This document shows, in pieces, positions 30,768-40,800 of a stretch of 64,000 bases of DNA. The translations under genes were made by a program, and so were the position numbers. Numbering within the stretch: position 1 is the stretch's first letter; each line of letters begins with the position of its first letter. The notes below the pieces were generated by a model, which had not been told where the DNA came from, did no database searches, and worked only from the letters and a program-made list of their open reading frames with translations. The stretch comes from Medakamo hakoo (lineage: Eukaryota; Chlorophyta; Trebouxiophyceae; Coccomyxaceae). The stretch lies in the NCBI GenBank assembly GCA_026636295.1, contig CP089459.1, forward strand, positions 806,001 to 870,000, given 5' to 3'.

Positions 30768-30811
30768 TTGTGTGCGCGCGTGTCTGCTGCCTGGCCATTG
30801 TTGTGCCCCTT

Positions 30812-32236
30812 CTACACGCCGCCGTCGCGGCGCCTCCCCCCAACCACCACCGCCGACCCGCCCGGCACTCTCGCAGCCGTCGCCTGCGCTTCCGCCGCCG
30901 CCACCACAGCGGCGGCTTCGCCCTCGCCTCGCACGGGCGCGGGCCGGGCCGCGCTCGGCTCAAAGCCTGCGGCCTTGACATCCGCCAGGGCGGCCGCCAC
31001 GCCGCTCGCGGCCGCCCAGGCCGCCGCGTCTGCCGCGCCCTTGGCCGCCAGCGCGCTCAGCTCCGCCTCGCCCGCCGGGTGGAACGCCCAGGACAGCAGG
31101 GTGGGCAGCCCCACGTCCCAGGCCGCGTCAAAGGTGTCGGGCGCGATGAGGCGGTCCGGCCCCAGGGCGGGCAGCAGGGTGCGGCGGGAGGGGAAGGCGC
31201 ACACGCCCACGGCCGCGCCGCCGGCCGCGGGCGGGAGCGGCAGGAACTGGGTCAGGGCGCCGTCCAGGTGGGCTTCCCCCCTGAAGCTGCGGGCCAGGCG
31301 CCCGTCCATCCACAGCGGGATGTGGCACGACGTGAGCAGCGCGGCCACCAGGTCGTCCCGCGAGCGGAAGTCGGAGACCAAGAGGCCGGCGGGCGACGGC
31401 AGGCGGGAGAGCAGGCGTTCGGCCCAGGCGGCGGTCCCGGACGAGGCGCGGCTCAGTGGAGGCGGCGGCGACCCGGCCGCCGTGGACGCGGCGCCGAGCC
31501 GCGTGACTGCGACGCCCACCCGCCCGCGCAGGCGGTCGTGCGCGTCGGGCGGCAGGTGCTCGTGCAGGAAGGCCTCGAGGACGGAGCCCAGGCGGCCGCG
31601 CGTGCCAGAGGCGCGGCAGTCGCGCGCCAGGGCGTCGCACGCCGCGTCCACGTCCGCCCGGCTCATGCCCGACCCGACGCACGCGGCGACGAGCGCGCCG
31701 GCCGACGCGCCCGCGAGCGGGGCGGTCGCCGGGTCGACCAGGCCGGCCTCCACCAGCTCGAAGGCGGCGCCGGACAGGTACGGAAAGAGCAGGCCGCCCG
31801 CGGCGAAGCCGACGCCCAGGGGGGAGCCGGCCCGCACGGCGTCCGCGACGGACGGGAGGGAGGTGGGGGCCGGGGGAGGCGCGTCGCCTGTGTCGCTGGC
31901 GGACACGTCCCCTCCCACCGCCCGCGGCGGTTTCAACGCCGACGGGCTGCGTTGGCGGAAGGCTTTCGGGACGAGGAAGCGGGACAGGCCCGGCACGGCC
32001 CAGGGGCGGAAGGACCGGGCGGTCGTGGCCTGGTGGGCGGCGGCAGGGCGGCGCCCGCTGGGCGCAGCGGCGGCGGCCGCGCAGCAGGGTGGACAGGCGG
32101 GCGCACCACCGGACGGGCGCAGCGGGCGCATGCACCCCTGCGCGCCCGGGCGGGTGGGCGCCAGTGCCGCCATGCTCGCCTGGCGGCAACCGCGACTGAC
32201 GACTCGCGCACCCGTGCACACCACGGTGGGTGGCAT
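30812..32236 (-). CDS. Patatin-like phospholipase
   Basis: 474 residues from MPPTVV. The N-terminal 110 residues are Arg/Ala/Pro-rich and could be a chloroplast transit peptide; a second in-frame Met, MAALAPTRP (at 32173), is an alternative start. The lipase domain begins GVGFAAGGLLFPYLSGAAFELVEAGL, with a Gly-rich oxyanion loop and the nucleophile elbow GASAGAL (G-x-S-x-G with the catalytic Ser). The partner Asp is in the DGAL motif (HLDGALTQFLPLPP). Patatins release fatty acids from membrane lipids or triacylglycerol; plastid galactolipids are plausible here. Divergent from the cyclic-nucleotide kinase gene. Confidence 0.82.
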   Translation of the reverse strand: MPPTVVCTGARVVSRGCRQASMAALAPTRPGAQGCMRPLRPSGGAPACPPCCAAAAAAPSGRRPAAAHQATTARSFRPWAVPGLSRFLVPKAFRQRSPSALKPPRAVGGDVSASDTGDAPPPAPTSLPSVADAVRAGSPLGVGFAAGGLLFPYLSGAAFELVEAGLVDPATAPLAGASAGALVAACVGSGMSRADVDAACDALARDCRASGTRGRLGSVLEAFLHEHLPPDAHDRLRGRVGVAVTRLGAASTAAGSPPPPLSRASSGTAAWAERLLSRLPSPAGLLVSDFRSRDDLVAALLTSCHIPLWMDGRLARSFRGEAHLDGALTQFLPLPPAAGGAAVGVCAFPSRRTLLPALGPDRLIAPDTFDAAWDVGLPTLLSWAFHPAGEAELSALAAKGAADAAAWAAASGVAAALADVKAAGFEPSAARPAPVRGEGEAAAVVAAAEAQATAARVPGGSAVVVGGRRRDGGV

Positions 32237-32604
32237 GCGGCGAGGAGGCGCTGAGGAGGCGGCACGGGGGGCGCCCCTCCGTTCTTTTTTTTTTTGGCAG
32301 TGTGGAGGGCCGACGCCAGGGGGCCCCCCGCCGCCCGGCTCCCCATCCACAGGCGCAACGCGCGCGCGAAGGGGGAGAGCGCAAGAAGAAGGGCGGCAAC
32401 GCCGAACGCAACACGCCTCCCGCGGCCACGCCCCGCCTTCCGGCGCGCCGTCACCGCGCAGCAGGCACCAGACACCTGCCGTCCCGCCCGGCGTGAACAC
32501 TGGGCGGGAGGCTGCCTCGTCCGCGCGCCCAGCAGCTCGTCCATCCATTGCTCACTCATCCGGTCGCATCCCTTTCGTCGTCGGCGCCCCCTGTGTCGGC
32601 CCCA
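32237..32604. promoter_or_regulatory. Divergent region, patatin-like gene / cyclic-nucleotide kinase
   Basis: 368 bases between starts. It includes a run of 11 T near 32285-32295 just upstream of the patatin-like start. Further in-frame Met codons of both genes lie within, so the true 5' ends may be closer. Confidence 0.45.
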
Positions 32605-35427
32605 ATGCCCCGCCCGTCGGCCGACGACGAGCCGGCCGGCCCGGGGCCGTCGTCATCCGGCTTGGCAGGCCCAGGGCCGACACCCTCGCTGGCCGGCGCG
32701 CGCCGGCCGTCCCTGCTGGCCCCACGCCTCCCCGGCATGACGTCTGCCCGGTGGCGCCGCTCGACCACCACTTCTTCCTCCTCCAGCACGTCCGCCGCCT
32801 CGCTCCCGCCCGGCTGCAGCCCGTCCGCCCCTGAAGACTGGCCGGCCATCGCGGCGGCCCTGTCCAAGCTCCTGCTCTTCACAGGCGAGCTGGGCAGCGA
32901 CGCGGCGGAGAGCGCGGCCCGGGCGACGTACGAGCGGCGCGTGGAGGCCGGCGACATTTTGGTGACGGAGGGCGGAGGCGGCGGCAGCACCGCCGCCCGC
33001 CTGTTCATCGTCAAGGACGGCGCCTTTGAAGTCCGGGAACGCCGGGCGGGCGGCTCGCACGTGCGCACGGCCCTGAAAGGGCCGGGCGACGCGTTCGGCG
33101 AAGCCGGGCTGCTGTTGGCGGGGGGCGGGCCGGGGGGGCCCGGGGACGCCGCGTGCGGTCCGTGGCCGCCGCCGCCCTCCCCGACGACCGTCGCCGCCAC
33201 CTGCCGCGGCGCCGTCTGGGTCCTGGAGCGGCGCGCCTTCCGCCGCGTCGCCCGCGCCGCGGGAGAAGCCCGGTCGACGGAGGTCGGGCTCTTCCTCAAC
33301 GCCGTCCCCGCGCTCGCGCGCCTGGACGGGCCCGCGCGCGCCGCGCTCGCGGCCGCGCTGCGGCCGCTGACGTACCCCGCCGGGGCCGCCGTTTTCAGGG
33401 AGGGCGACCCTTCCCCTCCGCGCCCGGGCGAACCGGCTTTTTTCATCATCCGGTCGGGCGAAGCGGTCGTCCACGCGCGGGCGGGCGGGCCTGGCGCCGC
33501 AGGCGCGGGCGCCGCGGGCGCCGCGCTCGCCGCGGGCGGCCGCCCGCCGCCGCCCCTGGCCGAAGCCGGGCCGGCGGCCGGCAACGCGCGGGCTGTCAAG
33601 TTGAACCACCTGTTCCGCGGCGACTGCTTCGGTGAGCGCGCCTTGTTGGCCGCGGCCGGACTGGACGGCGGGGGCGGGGGCGCCTCCGCGCCGCTGCCGC
33701 CGCCGCCGCGCCTGCTCCCGCGCCGGACTGCGACCGTCGAGGCCGTCACGGACCTGGCCGTCCTGGCCCTGGACGCCCCCGATTTCTTCGCGCTCGTCGC
33801 TCCCGGCGCGTCCGACGGCTTGGCGGCCGCCAAGGCCCCGCCCGCCGTCGCGCAGCGCCTGCTGCGCCTGCACGCGCGCGGCGCGCCCGCGCCCGCGCCC
33901 GCGACCGTCCTGTTGCACCGACTGGTCGGCCCGCCGCGCGGGCCCGCCGACCCGCCGCCCGAAGCCCCACGCTGGGAAGTTGTCCGCGCGCGCGGGCATT
34001 TGGACGAGGTCATGGAACTGGTGGCGGCGGGCGGCGGAGGTGGGGGGAGCGGGGGCGGTGCCCCGCCCCCCGCCTGGCCGGACTGGCCCCTGCCGCCCGG
34101 CGTGGCGCGGGTGGCGGGCCCTCCTCCACCAGACCCTCCTCACCCGGCCGGCGGGCGCCGTGGCAAGCACAAGGGCGGCAAAGGCGGCGGCGCGGGCGGG
34201 GGCCCGCACCCGGCCGCGTCGGCGGCCGACACGTCCCCGCCCACGCTCGTCCTGGTGGAGGGCCCCCTCCTCGGCGGCGGCGCCTTTGCCCGCGTCACGG
34301 CCGTCGCCCAGGCGCCGTCCGGCCGGGTCTTTGCCCTGAAGCGCATGCCCAAGGCCGCCCTGGCGCCCTGCCCGGAGCACGTGTTCTGCGAGCAGGCCAT
34401 CACCCGGAGCGCGGCCCACCCGCTGTGCGTGAGGCAGTACGCGTCCTTCCAGGACGCGTCCCACCTGTACATGCTGTTCGACGCCCTGCCAGGTGGCGAC
34501 CTCATGGACGTCCTGGTCGCCGAGGCCCGGGTCGTCCTGTCGCGCGTGCCGCGCGGGCCGGGGCCGGCCGCGGGCGCGGCCGCGGCCGCGCCCGGCGGGT
34601 CGACGGGCAAGGCCGCGCCGCCGCCGCCGCCGCGCCCGCCGCCGTGGTGGCTGCCGCCCTGCTTCGCGCCGCGCACGCGCCTGCTCCGCGGCATGGCCGA
34701 ACCGCTCGCCCGCTTTTACGCCGCCTGCGTCGTCGAAGCCCTGGCCTACCTGCACGACCGCGGCATTGTGTACCGGGACCTGAAGCCCGAAAACGTCCTG
34801 GTCGACGCCGGCGGCTACGCCCGGCTGGGCGACTTTGGCTTTGCCAAGGCCCTCGACCCGGCCACGGGCCGGACCTACACCTTTTGCGGCACGCCCGGCT
34901 ACGTCGCCCCCGAAAACGTGCTGGCCCATGGGTACGGCCCGTCCGTCGACTGGTGGGGCCTGGGCGTGCTGCTGTACGTCCTGCTGACGGGGCGGCAGCC
35001 GTTCTCGTCCCCGCGCACGGACGACCCCATGGCCGTCATGCGCCGCATCGTGGACGAGTCCTGGGCCGTGCCCCTGCCGCCCTACCTGTCGCCGGCGGGG
35101 CGGGACTTGCTGACCAAGCTGCTGGAACGCAAGCCCCACCGCCGCCTGGGCTGCGGCCCCCGCGGCGTGGCGGACGTCCGCGCCCACCGCTGGTTTGCCG
35201 GCGTCGACTGGGCCGGGCTGGCCGACCGGCGCGTCACCCCGCCGCGCCTGCCCCGCCCGTCCGACGTGGCCAAGCGCCTGGCCGACCTGGCGGCGTCGGA
35301 AAAGGGGAAGGCGCGCGCGGCGGCCGGGGCCGGCGGCGGCGGCGGGACGGGTGGTGGCGGCAAAGCCTCGGCCAAGGAGGCAGCGGACGCGGCGCGGGAA
35401 GCCGACGCCGTGTTTGCCGAGTTTTAG
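32605..35427 (+). CDS. Cyclic-nucleotide-dependent protein kinase (PKG-like, AGC family)
   Basis: 940 residues, one exon. Two N-terminal cyclic-nucleotide-binding barrels: the first has GDILVTEGG and GDAFGEAGLLL; the second AAVFREGD, FFIIRSGEAVVHA and the phosphate-binding cassette FGERALL...RRTATVEA, where the Thr after Arg is the cGMP-selecting type. The kinase begins at about residue 550: Gly loop LGGGAFARV, Lys in FALKRMPK, catalytic loop YRDLKPEN, DFGFAK, TFCGTPGYVAPE (activation loop, AGC type), DWWGLGVLLYVLLTG. An unusual Ala/Pro insert of about 55 residues divides the N- and C-lobes near residue 650. cGMP-dependent kinases are common in chlorophytes, where flagellar or nitrogen signalling is proposed. 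In-frame Met at 32548 is an alternative start. Confidence 0.86.
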   Translation: MPRPSADDEPAGPGPSSSGLAGPGPTPSLAGARRPSLLAPRLPGMTSARWRRSTTTSSSSSTSAASLPPGCSPSAPEDWPAIAAALSKLLLFTGELGSDAAESAARATYERRVEAGDILVTEGGGGGSTAARLFIVKDGAFEVRERRAGGSHVRTALKGPGDAFGEAGLLLAGGGPGGPGDAACGPWPPPPSPTTVAATCRGAVWVLERRAFRRVARAAGEARSTEVGLFLNAVPALARLDGPARAALAAALRPLTYPAGAAVFREGDPSPPRPGEPAFFIIRSGEAVVHARAGGPGAAGAGAAGAALAAGGRPPPPLAEAGPAAGNARAVKLNHLFRGDCFGERALLAAAGLDGGGGGASAPLPPPPRLLPRRTATVEAVTDLAVLALDAPDFFALVAPGASDGLAAAKAPPAVAQRLLRLHARGAPAPAPATVLLHRLVGPPRGPADPPPEAPRWEVVRARGHLDEVMELVAAGGGGGGSGGGAPPPAWPDWPLPPGVARVAGPPPPDPPHPAGGRRGKHKGGKGGGAGGGPHPAASAADTSPPTLVLVEGPLLGGGAFARVTAVAQAPSGRVFALKRMPKAALAPCPEHVFCEQAITRSAAHPLCVRQYASFQDASHLYMLFDALPGGDLMDVLVAEARVVLSRVPRGPGPAAGAAAAAPGGSTGKAAPPPPPRPPPWWLPPCFAPRTRLLRGMAEPLARFYAACVVEALAYLHDRGIVYRDLKPENVLVDAGGYARLGDFGFAKALDPATGRTYTFCGTPGYVAPENVLAHGYGPSVDWWGLGVLLYVLLTGRQPFSSPRTDDPMAVMRRIVDESWAVPLPPYLSPAGRDLLTKLLERKPHRRLGCGPRGVADVRAHRWFAGVDWAGLADRRVTPPRLPRPSDVAKRLADLAASEKGKARAAAGAGGGGGTGGGGKASAKEAADAAREADAVFAEF

Positions 35428-35532
35428 AGACGAGGGCGCGCGCGCGTGTAAAGCAAGGGAGCGGCGCGACAGCAAAAGAATGAGGGACATCAACACGCCC
35501 GCCCGCCCGCCCCCCCTTCGCCCGTCGGCCTC

Positions 35533-37008
<1,476 letters not shown>

Positions 37009-37174
37009 CGTGGTGTGGTGTGAGACGGGCCGTGTGTGGAAGACGGGCCACGCCGCAGGAGAGAGCACTGTGAGGCCGCGGCAACCTCGCGCGCTCGTGT
37101 CGCTCTCACACCTTTTTCTTTCCCACCCTCTTTCCGCGCCGGCTGGGAGGAAAAGACACGCCCTCTTCAACGCC

Positions 37175-37687
37175 ATGGTCTCCGCCCTCCCGCCGGACCG
37201 CTTCCTCACGGCTCTGCACAAGATGTTTGAACGGACGAAAGCCAGGGGGTCCGTGACGCTGACGACCAAGCGGAGTGCGTTTTTTGTGGTGGAGCAAATG
37301 CGTGTTTGTGGAACACACGCCCCAGCCCCGCTCACTGGCCCCCTCCCTTCCCACACCTTTCCACAGCCAACATGAAGAACCGGCGGGCCCGCAAGCCGGA
37401 CGCGGTGAGTGTGGGCGTCAAGGTGGGTGCGTGCGCTCAGGAAATGGAAAGACTCGATCGGTGCTTCGCGCTCAACCTTCTCCCCCCCCTCCATCCGCCC
37501 CTCTCCACCCCCTTCCTTGCAGTCTGCCGAGTTCGTCTGCCTGGTCCGCGCCACAGACGGCAAAACTAAAATCAGCACGACCGTGTCCGGGAAAGACCAC
37601 GGCCGCTTTGCTGAGAGTTACGGGACCATTCTGCGGGCGCAGATGGACGGGTTGAAGAAGAAAGCGAAAAAGCCAAAAAAAGCGTGA
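37175..37687 (+). CDS. SRP14: Signal recognition particle 14 kDa protein
   Basis: Three exons: 37175-37274, 37367-37404 and 37523-37687, phases 1 and 0, 100 residues. SRP14 pairs with SRP9 on the Alu domain of SRP RNA to pause translation of secretory proteins. Conserved: DRFLTALHKMFERTKARGSVTLTTKR, then a basic loop (KNRRARKP), CLVRATDGKTKISTTV, and SYGTILRAQMDGLKKK with a Lys tail. The middle exon is only 38 bases, but phase and residues fit the family. VTC2 5' sequences start within about 250 bases of the stop. Confidence 0.94.
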
Positions 37688-37947
37688 GAGGGGTCGAGGT
37701 GGGCCCGCCGCGGGGAGAGTGTGTCAGCAGCGTGTGCAGAAGAGTGAATTTGTTAGAAACAAGAGAGAGAGAGAGGGTGCGCACGTTGTTTTGTGTTGCC
37801 CGTTTCCCACCAGGCGGGCGGGAGTTGTTCTGTGTGCGCTCGCGGCCAGCGAAGTCCTCCCACACTCTCCTTTTATTCCGTGCGGGCCGGCCTGTTCGAC
37901 CCCCCTGCGCCCCCCGCGTCCCACTCCCTCACACCCCACCCGCCACG

Positions 37948-38369
37948 ACGGCGCACCACACATCGCCCCTCCACCTCTCCTCCGGCCGCGGCGCGCGGCC
38001 TTCCCAGGGCGGCCTCCCATCGGTGAGTTGGATTTTTGCGCGCGTGCGCTGGCTGGCCGGCGGCGAGCGCGCCGATGCGAGCCGCCCCTCGGCCGCATCC
38101 CGCGCCCTATCCGCCCCCGCTTTGCCGCCGCCTGCAATGAGGAAGAGCATGACTACACAGCGCGCGGGGTGGGTGGGCGCGGTTCGCCGCGCCAGGGCTG
38201 GCAACCCAGGCTCTCGCGTGGGGGACAGCGAGCAGCGCCGCCACGCGCGTGGGGGGCCTGCCTTCCCACCGCCTCTCTCTCAACAACCCTCTCCCGCCCC
38301 GCGCCCGCCCCACACACCCGCTCCGAACAACAGGACGTCCTGCGCCTGGCCGGCGGCGGAACGAACTGA
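37948..38369 (+). CDS. Spliced non-AUG upstream ORF of VTC2 (36 residues)
   Basis: The VTC2 leader contains no AUG from 37690 to the splice donor at 38023, but a coding-like frame opens at ACG 37948 in an ideal context (A at -3, G at +4). Exon 1 (37948-38022) reads (M)AHHTSPLHLSSGRG...GGLPS and joins, in phase 0, across a 311-base intron to exon 2 (38334-38369), DVLRLAGGGTN, then TGA, 20 bases before the VTC2 ATG. Land-plant VTC2/GGP mRNAs carry a leader uORF that starts at ACG and represses translation when ascorbate is high, so position, start codon and the clean spliced frame argue for the algal counterpart. A second ACG at 37945 could add one residue. Confidence 0.65.
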
Positions 38370-38389
38370 AACCACCCCCTGCACAAGCC

Positions 38390-39976
38390 ATGGCGGCCCT
38401 CCTGTACAATGCGGGCCTGTGGGCGACGCTGCCGCCAGACGGGCCGTCCCCGCCGCCCGGCATCCTGTCCCACCCGGACGCGCCCATCGGCGACGTCGGG
38501 TCGGCGGGCGCGGCGGCCGAGGGCGGGCGCCTGCCGCTGCTGACGCTGCCGTCCCGGCGCGCGCCGCCGAAGCGCATTCGGTCTTTCGGCGACCTGGGCG
38601 CGGCGGCGGCGGCGGCCGCGCCGGGCCTGCCCGCCCCCCCGCTCGCGCCCGCGCCGCCCGACGAAGACGACTCCGTCGTCCCGGCCGACGGCGGCGACGG
38701 CGGCGGCGTCTCCCCCATGGATGCGGCGGACGCGGAAGACTGTGGCGGCAGCGGCGGCCTCTCGTCCGCGCCGTCGGCGGGCGACCTGCTGATGACGGCG
38801 AGTTCGTCCGAGGGGGACGACCCGCTCCCGCCCGCCCGGCCGCGCCCGCACGGCCCGCTGCGCGGCTCGAAGTCCGCGGCCTCCGTCCTCCTGTGCCGCC
38901 GCGCCCCGCCGCCGGGCGCCACGCCCTCCCTCATCGACCGCGTCGTCCTGGCGGAGTGGGCGTCCCGCGCGGCGGACGGCCTGTTCCGCTACGGCGTGAC
39001 GGGCGTGCCCATCAAAATCCTCCCCGGGCCGTACGCATTCGTTGCGTCCTTCAACGAGGGCCGCCTGACCAAGAAGCGGCCGACGGAGTTCAGCGCCGAG
39101 GCCGTCGTCCAGGCCTTTGACCCGGCCCGCTTCAACTTCCAGAAAGCGCCGCAGCGGGAGGTCCTGGCCGCGATCGCGGCCGACGGCGCGCCCGGCACGG
39201 CGGCGTCCTGGGCGCCGTCCGCGCCCGTCGGGCCCGACCCGTCCCTCCTCCTCATCAACGTCTCGCCCATCGAGTACGGCCACGTCCTGCTCGTCCCGCG
39301 CGTCATGTCCGGCCTGCCCCAGCTCATCGACCCGGCGTCCATGGCGCTGGCCCTGCGCTTCGCGGCCGAGGCGGACAACCCGTACCTGCGCCTGTGCTAC
39401 AACTCGCTCGGCGCGTATGGCACCGTCAACCACCTCCACTTCCAAGCGTACTTCCTGGGCACGCCCTTTGCCGTGGAGGTCGCCCCCGCCGGCCCCCTGC
39501 CGGGCGAGGAGGCGGGCTGCGCCCGGTCCGCGGCGGCCGGGTACTCGTCCCGCCCCGGCGCGCACGGCGCGCGCGTGCGGGCGACCGTCGGCTACCCCGC
39601 CCGCGCCATCGTCTTTGAGGCGGCGCGCGGCGACCTGGGCGCGCTCGCCAACACCATCGCGGGCGCGGCGGCCCGCCTGGCGGCGTCCAACATCCCGCAC
39701 AACCTGTTTGTCGTGGACTGCGGCCAGCGCGCGTTCCTGTTCCCCAACCGGTTTGGAGCCGCCAAAGCGGCGGGCCGCGTCCCGGCCGAGCTCCTGGACA
39801 CGCAGGTCGACCCGGCGTGCTTTGAGCTCGCCGGCCACATGGTCTTCAAGCGGGGCGCCGACTTCGAGGGCGCGGACGAACGCACGGTGTGGCGCCTGCT
39901 CGCGGCCGCGTCGCCGGACGAGGGCGATTTCGCGGCCATTTGTGACGTGGCGCTCGGGCCGGTGGCGGACGAGTGA
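38390..39976 (+). CDS. VTC2: GDP-L-galactose phosphorylase
   Basis: 528 residues, one exon. First committed, flux-controlling step of ascorbate synthesis by the Smirnoff-Wheeler path: GDP-L-galactose plus phosphate to L-galactose-1-phosphate and GDP. HIT-superfamily motif VNHLHFQAYFLG (H348-x-H350-x-Q352; the middle His is the nucleotidyl acceptor), preceded by EWASRAADGLFRYGVTGVP, LLINVSPIEYGHVLLVPRV and RPTEFSAEAVVQAFDPARFNFQKA, all typical. The C-terminal HMVFKR and AICDVALGP blocks are present. The N-terminal 110 residues are Ala/Pro-rich. A spliced leader with a candidate ACG uORF precedes it, pointing to translational feedback. The start MAALLYNAG is the first ATG after the splice acceptor. 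Confidence 0.95.
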   Translation: MAALLYNAGLWATLPPDGPSPPPGILSHPDAPIGDVGSAGAAAEGGRLPLLTLPSRRAPPKRIRSFGDLGAAAAAAAPGLPAPPLAPAPPDEDDSVVPADGGDGGGVSPMDAADAEDCGGSGGLSSAPSAGDLLMTASSSEGDDPLPPARPRPHGPLRGSKSAASVLLCRRAPPPGATPSLIDRVVLAEWASRAADGLFRYGVTGVPIKILPGPYAFVASFNEGRLTKKRPTEFSAEAVVQAFDPARFNFQKAPQREVLAAIAADGAPGTAASWAPSAPVGPDPSLLLINVSPIEYGHVLLVPRVMSGLPQLIDPASMALALRFAAEADNPYLRLCYNSLGAYGTVNHLHFQAYFLGTPFAVEVAPAGPLPGEEAGCARSAAAGYSSRPGAHGARVRATVGYPARAIVFEAARGDLGALANTIAGAAARLAASNIPHNLFVVDCGQRAFLFPNRFGAAKAAGRVPAELLDTQVDPACFELAGHMVFKRGADFEGADERTVWRLLAAASPDEGDFAAICDVALGPVADE

Positions 39977-40170
39977 GAGCGAGTGCGAGTGAGAGCGAGT
40001 GGGAGTGGTGGGGCTGGGGAGAAGGGGGTCCGTCGCCCACCTTTTCTCTCCCCCCGCGGCCCCTCAATTCTTTATTCTTTCGAATTCTTTTTCATCGTCG
40101 GTGCACCCTGTGAATGGTGTGTTGTGGGAGGCCATGTGCGCGCGGCTGCGTGCGGCCTGCGCATTTTGTA

Positions 40171-40303
40171 GAATAACCCCGAAGTTATTTATTTTTTTGG
40201 CGAGAACCATAAAAAAAAGGCGCGGGGACGGGAGGAAAAAGGGGGTCTTCGTGCGGCCGGGGGGCAGAGCCGCCTCGCTTTGGATAAAGTGCTTTGTCCA
40301 AAC
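40171..40303 (+). repeat. Direct repeat, copy A (upstream of the FAR fusion gene)
   Basis: Shares with copy B (44806-44923) an ordered set of blocks: ATAACCCCGAAGTTATT, a T run then GGCGAGAAC, an A run, AAGGCGCG, GTGCGGCCG, GGGCAG(A/G)GCCGCCTC and CTTTGTCCAA. Block order and spacing are kept with small indels. Two potential hairpins (AATAAC/GTTATT and GCGGC/GCCGC) are conserved in both copies. Confidence 0.85.
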
Positions 40304-40309
40304 GGGCAT

Positions 40310-40606
40310 CACCACGCCCCTCCTCCCCTCCTATCGGGCGGCGGCGCGCGGCCGGCCGGCTCGTTCTCGGGGTCGGCGGCCACGTCGTTCACGCTGGACC
40401 CGTTCACGGACTCGCTGGACGACCCGCGGTGGCCGGCCTTCATGCAGGAGGCCAACGCGCTCGCGTTCGGGCGCGGCGCGCGGCCGTCGCCGACGCAGAC
40501 GCGGCAGCTGGTGCCCGGCGCGGCGGCGGCCAGCGGGGGCTTTGCCCTGGCGCCGGCGGACGCGCATGACCGCTGCCTGACGGCGTACTACCGGCGCTTC
40601 CTGGAC
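40310..40606 (+). other. Orphan coding-like fragment
   Basis: About 95 codons with strong G/C third positions and ordinary amino-acid content, including DPFTDSLDDPRWPAF, QEANALAFGRG and DRCLTAYYRRFLDR. It starts inside or just after repeat copy A and stops in a G homopolymer at 40609-40622, with no clear downstream exon. A possible upstream Met is at 40280. It may be a relic of a gene once driven by copy A, or an exon whose partner I did not find. No family recognised. Confidence 0.4.
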
Positions 40607-40800
40607 CGGGGGGGGGGGGGGGTGCACGCTGTTTTCGGGCGTGCTGGAGGGGGGGGCGGCGGCGGGGCAGGGAGAGGCACGGTCAGTTGTTTTTTTTTTG
40701 TGGCGCAGTTCTTATTTAGTCTCGTCCCACCCGTCCCAGGTTCTTCTCCATCGCTCCTTCCCCAGTCTTCAGTGCAAAAAAGCCACTCTATCTCGTTGTC

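Larger units (their letters stand above)
39977..40800. other. Intergenic region with repeat copy A and an orphan reading frame
   Basis: 824 bases between VTC2 and the acyltransferase-FAR gene. Contents: a copy of a direct repeat (40171-40303), a GC3-rich frame after it (to about 40606) that ends in a 14-base G run, then a T-rich stretch near 40690 that may be leader or promoter of the fusion gene. Confidence 0.6.

Noticed and set aside
32653-35496. 947-codon minus-strand frame opposite the cyclic-nucleotide kinase
   Set aside because: Shadow; the plus strand carries complete kinase motifs.
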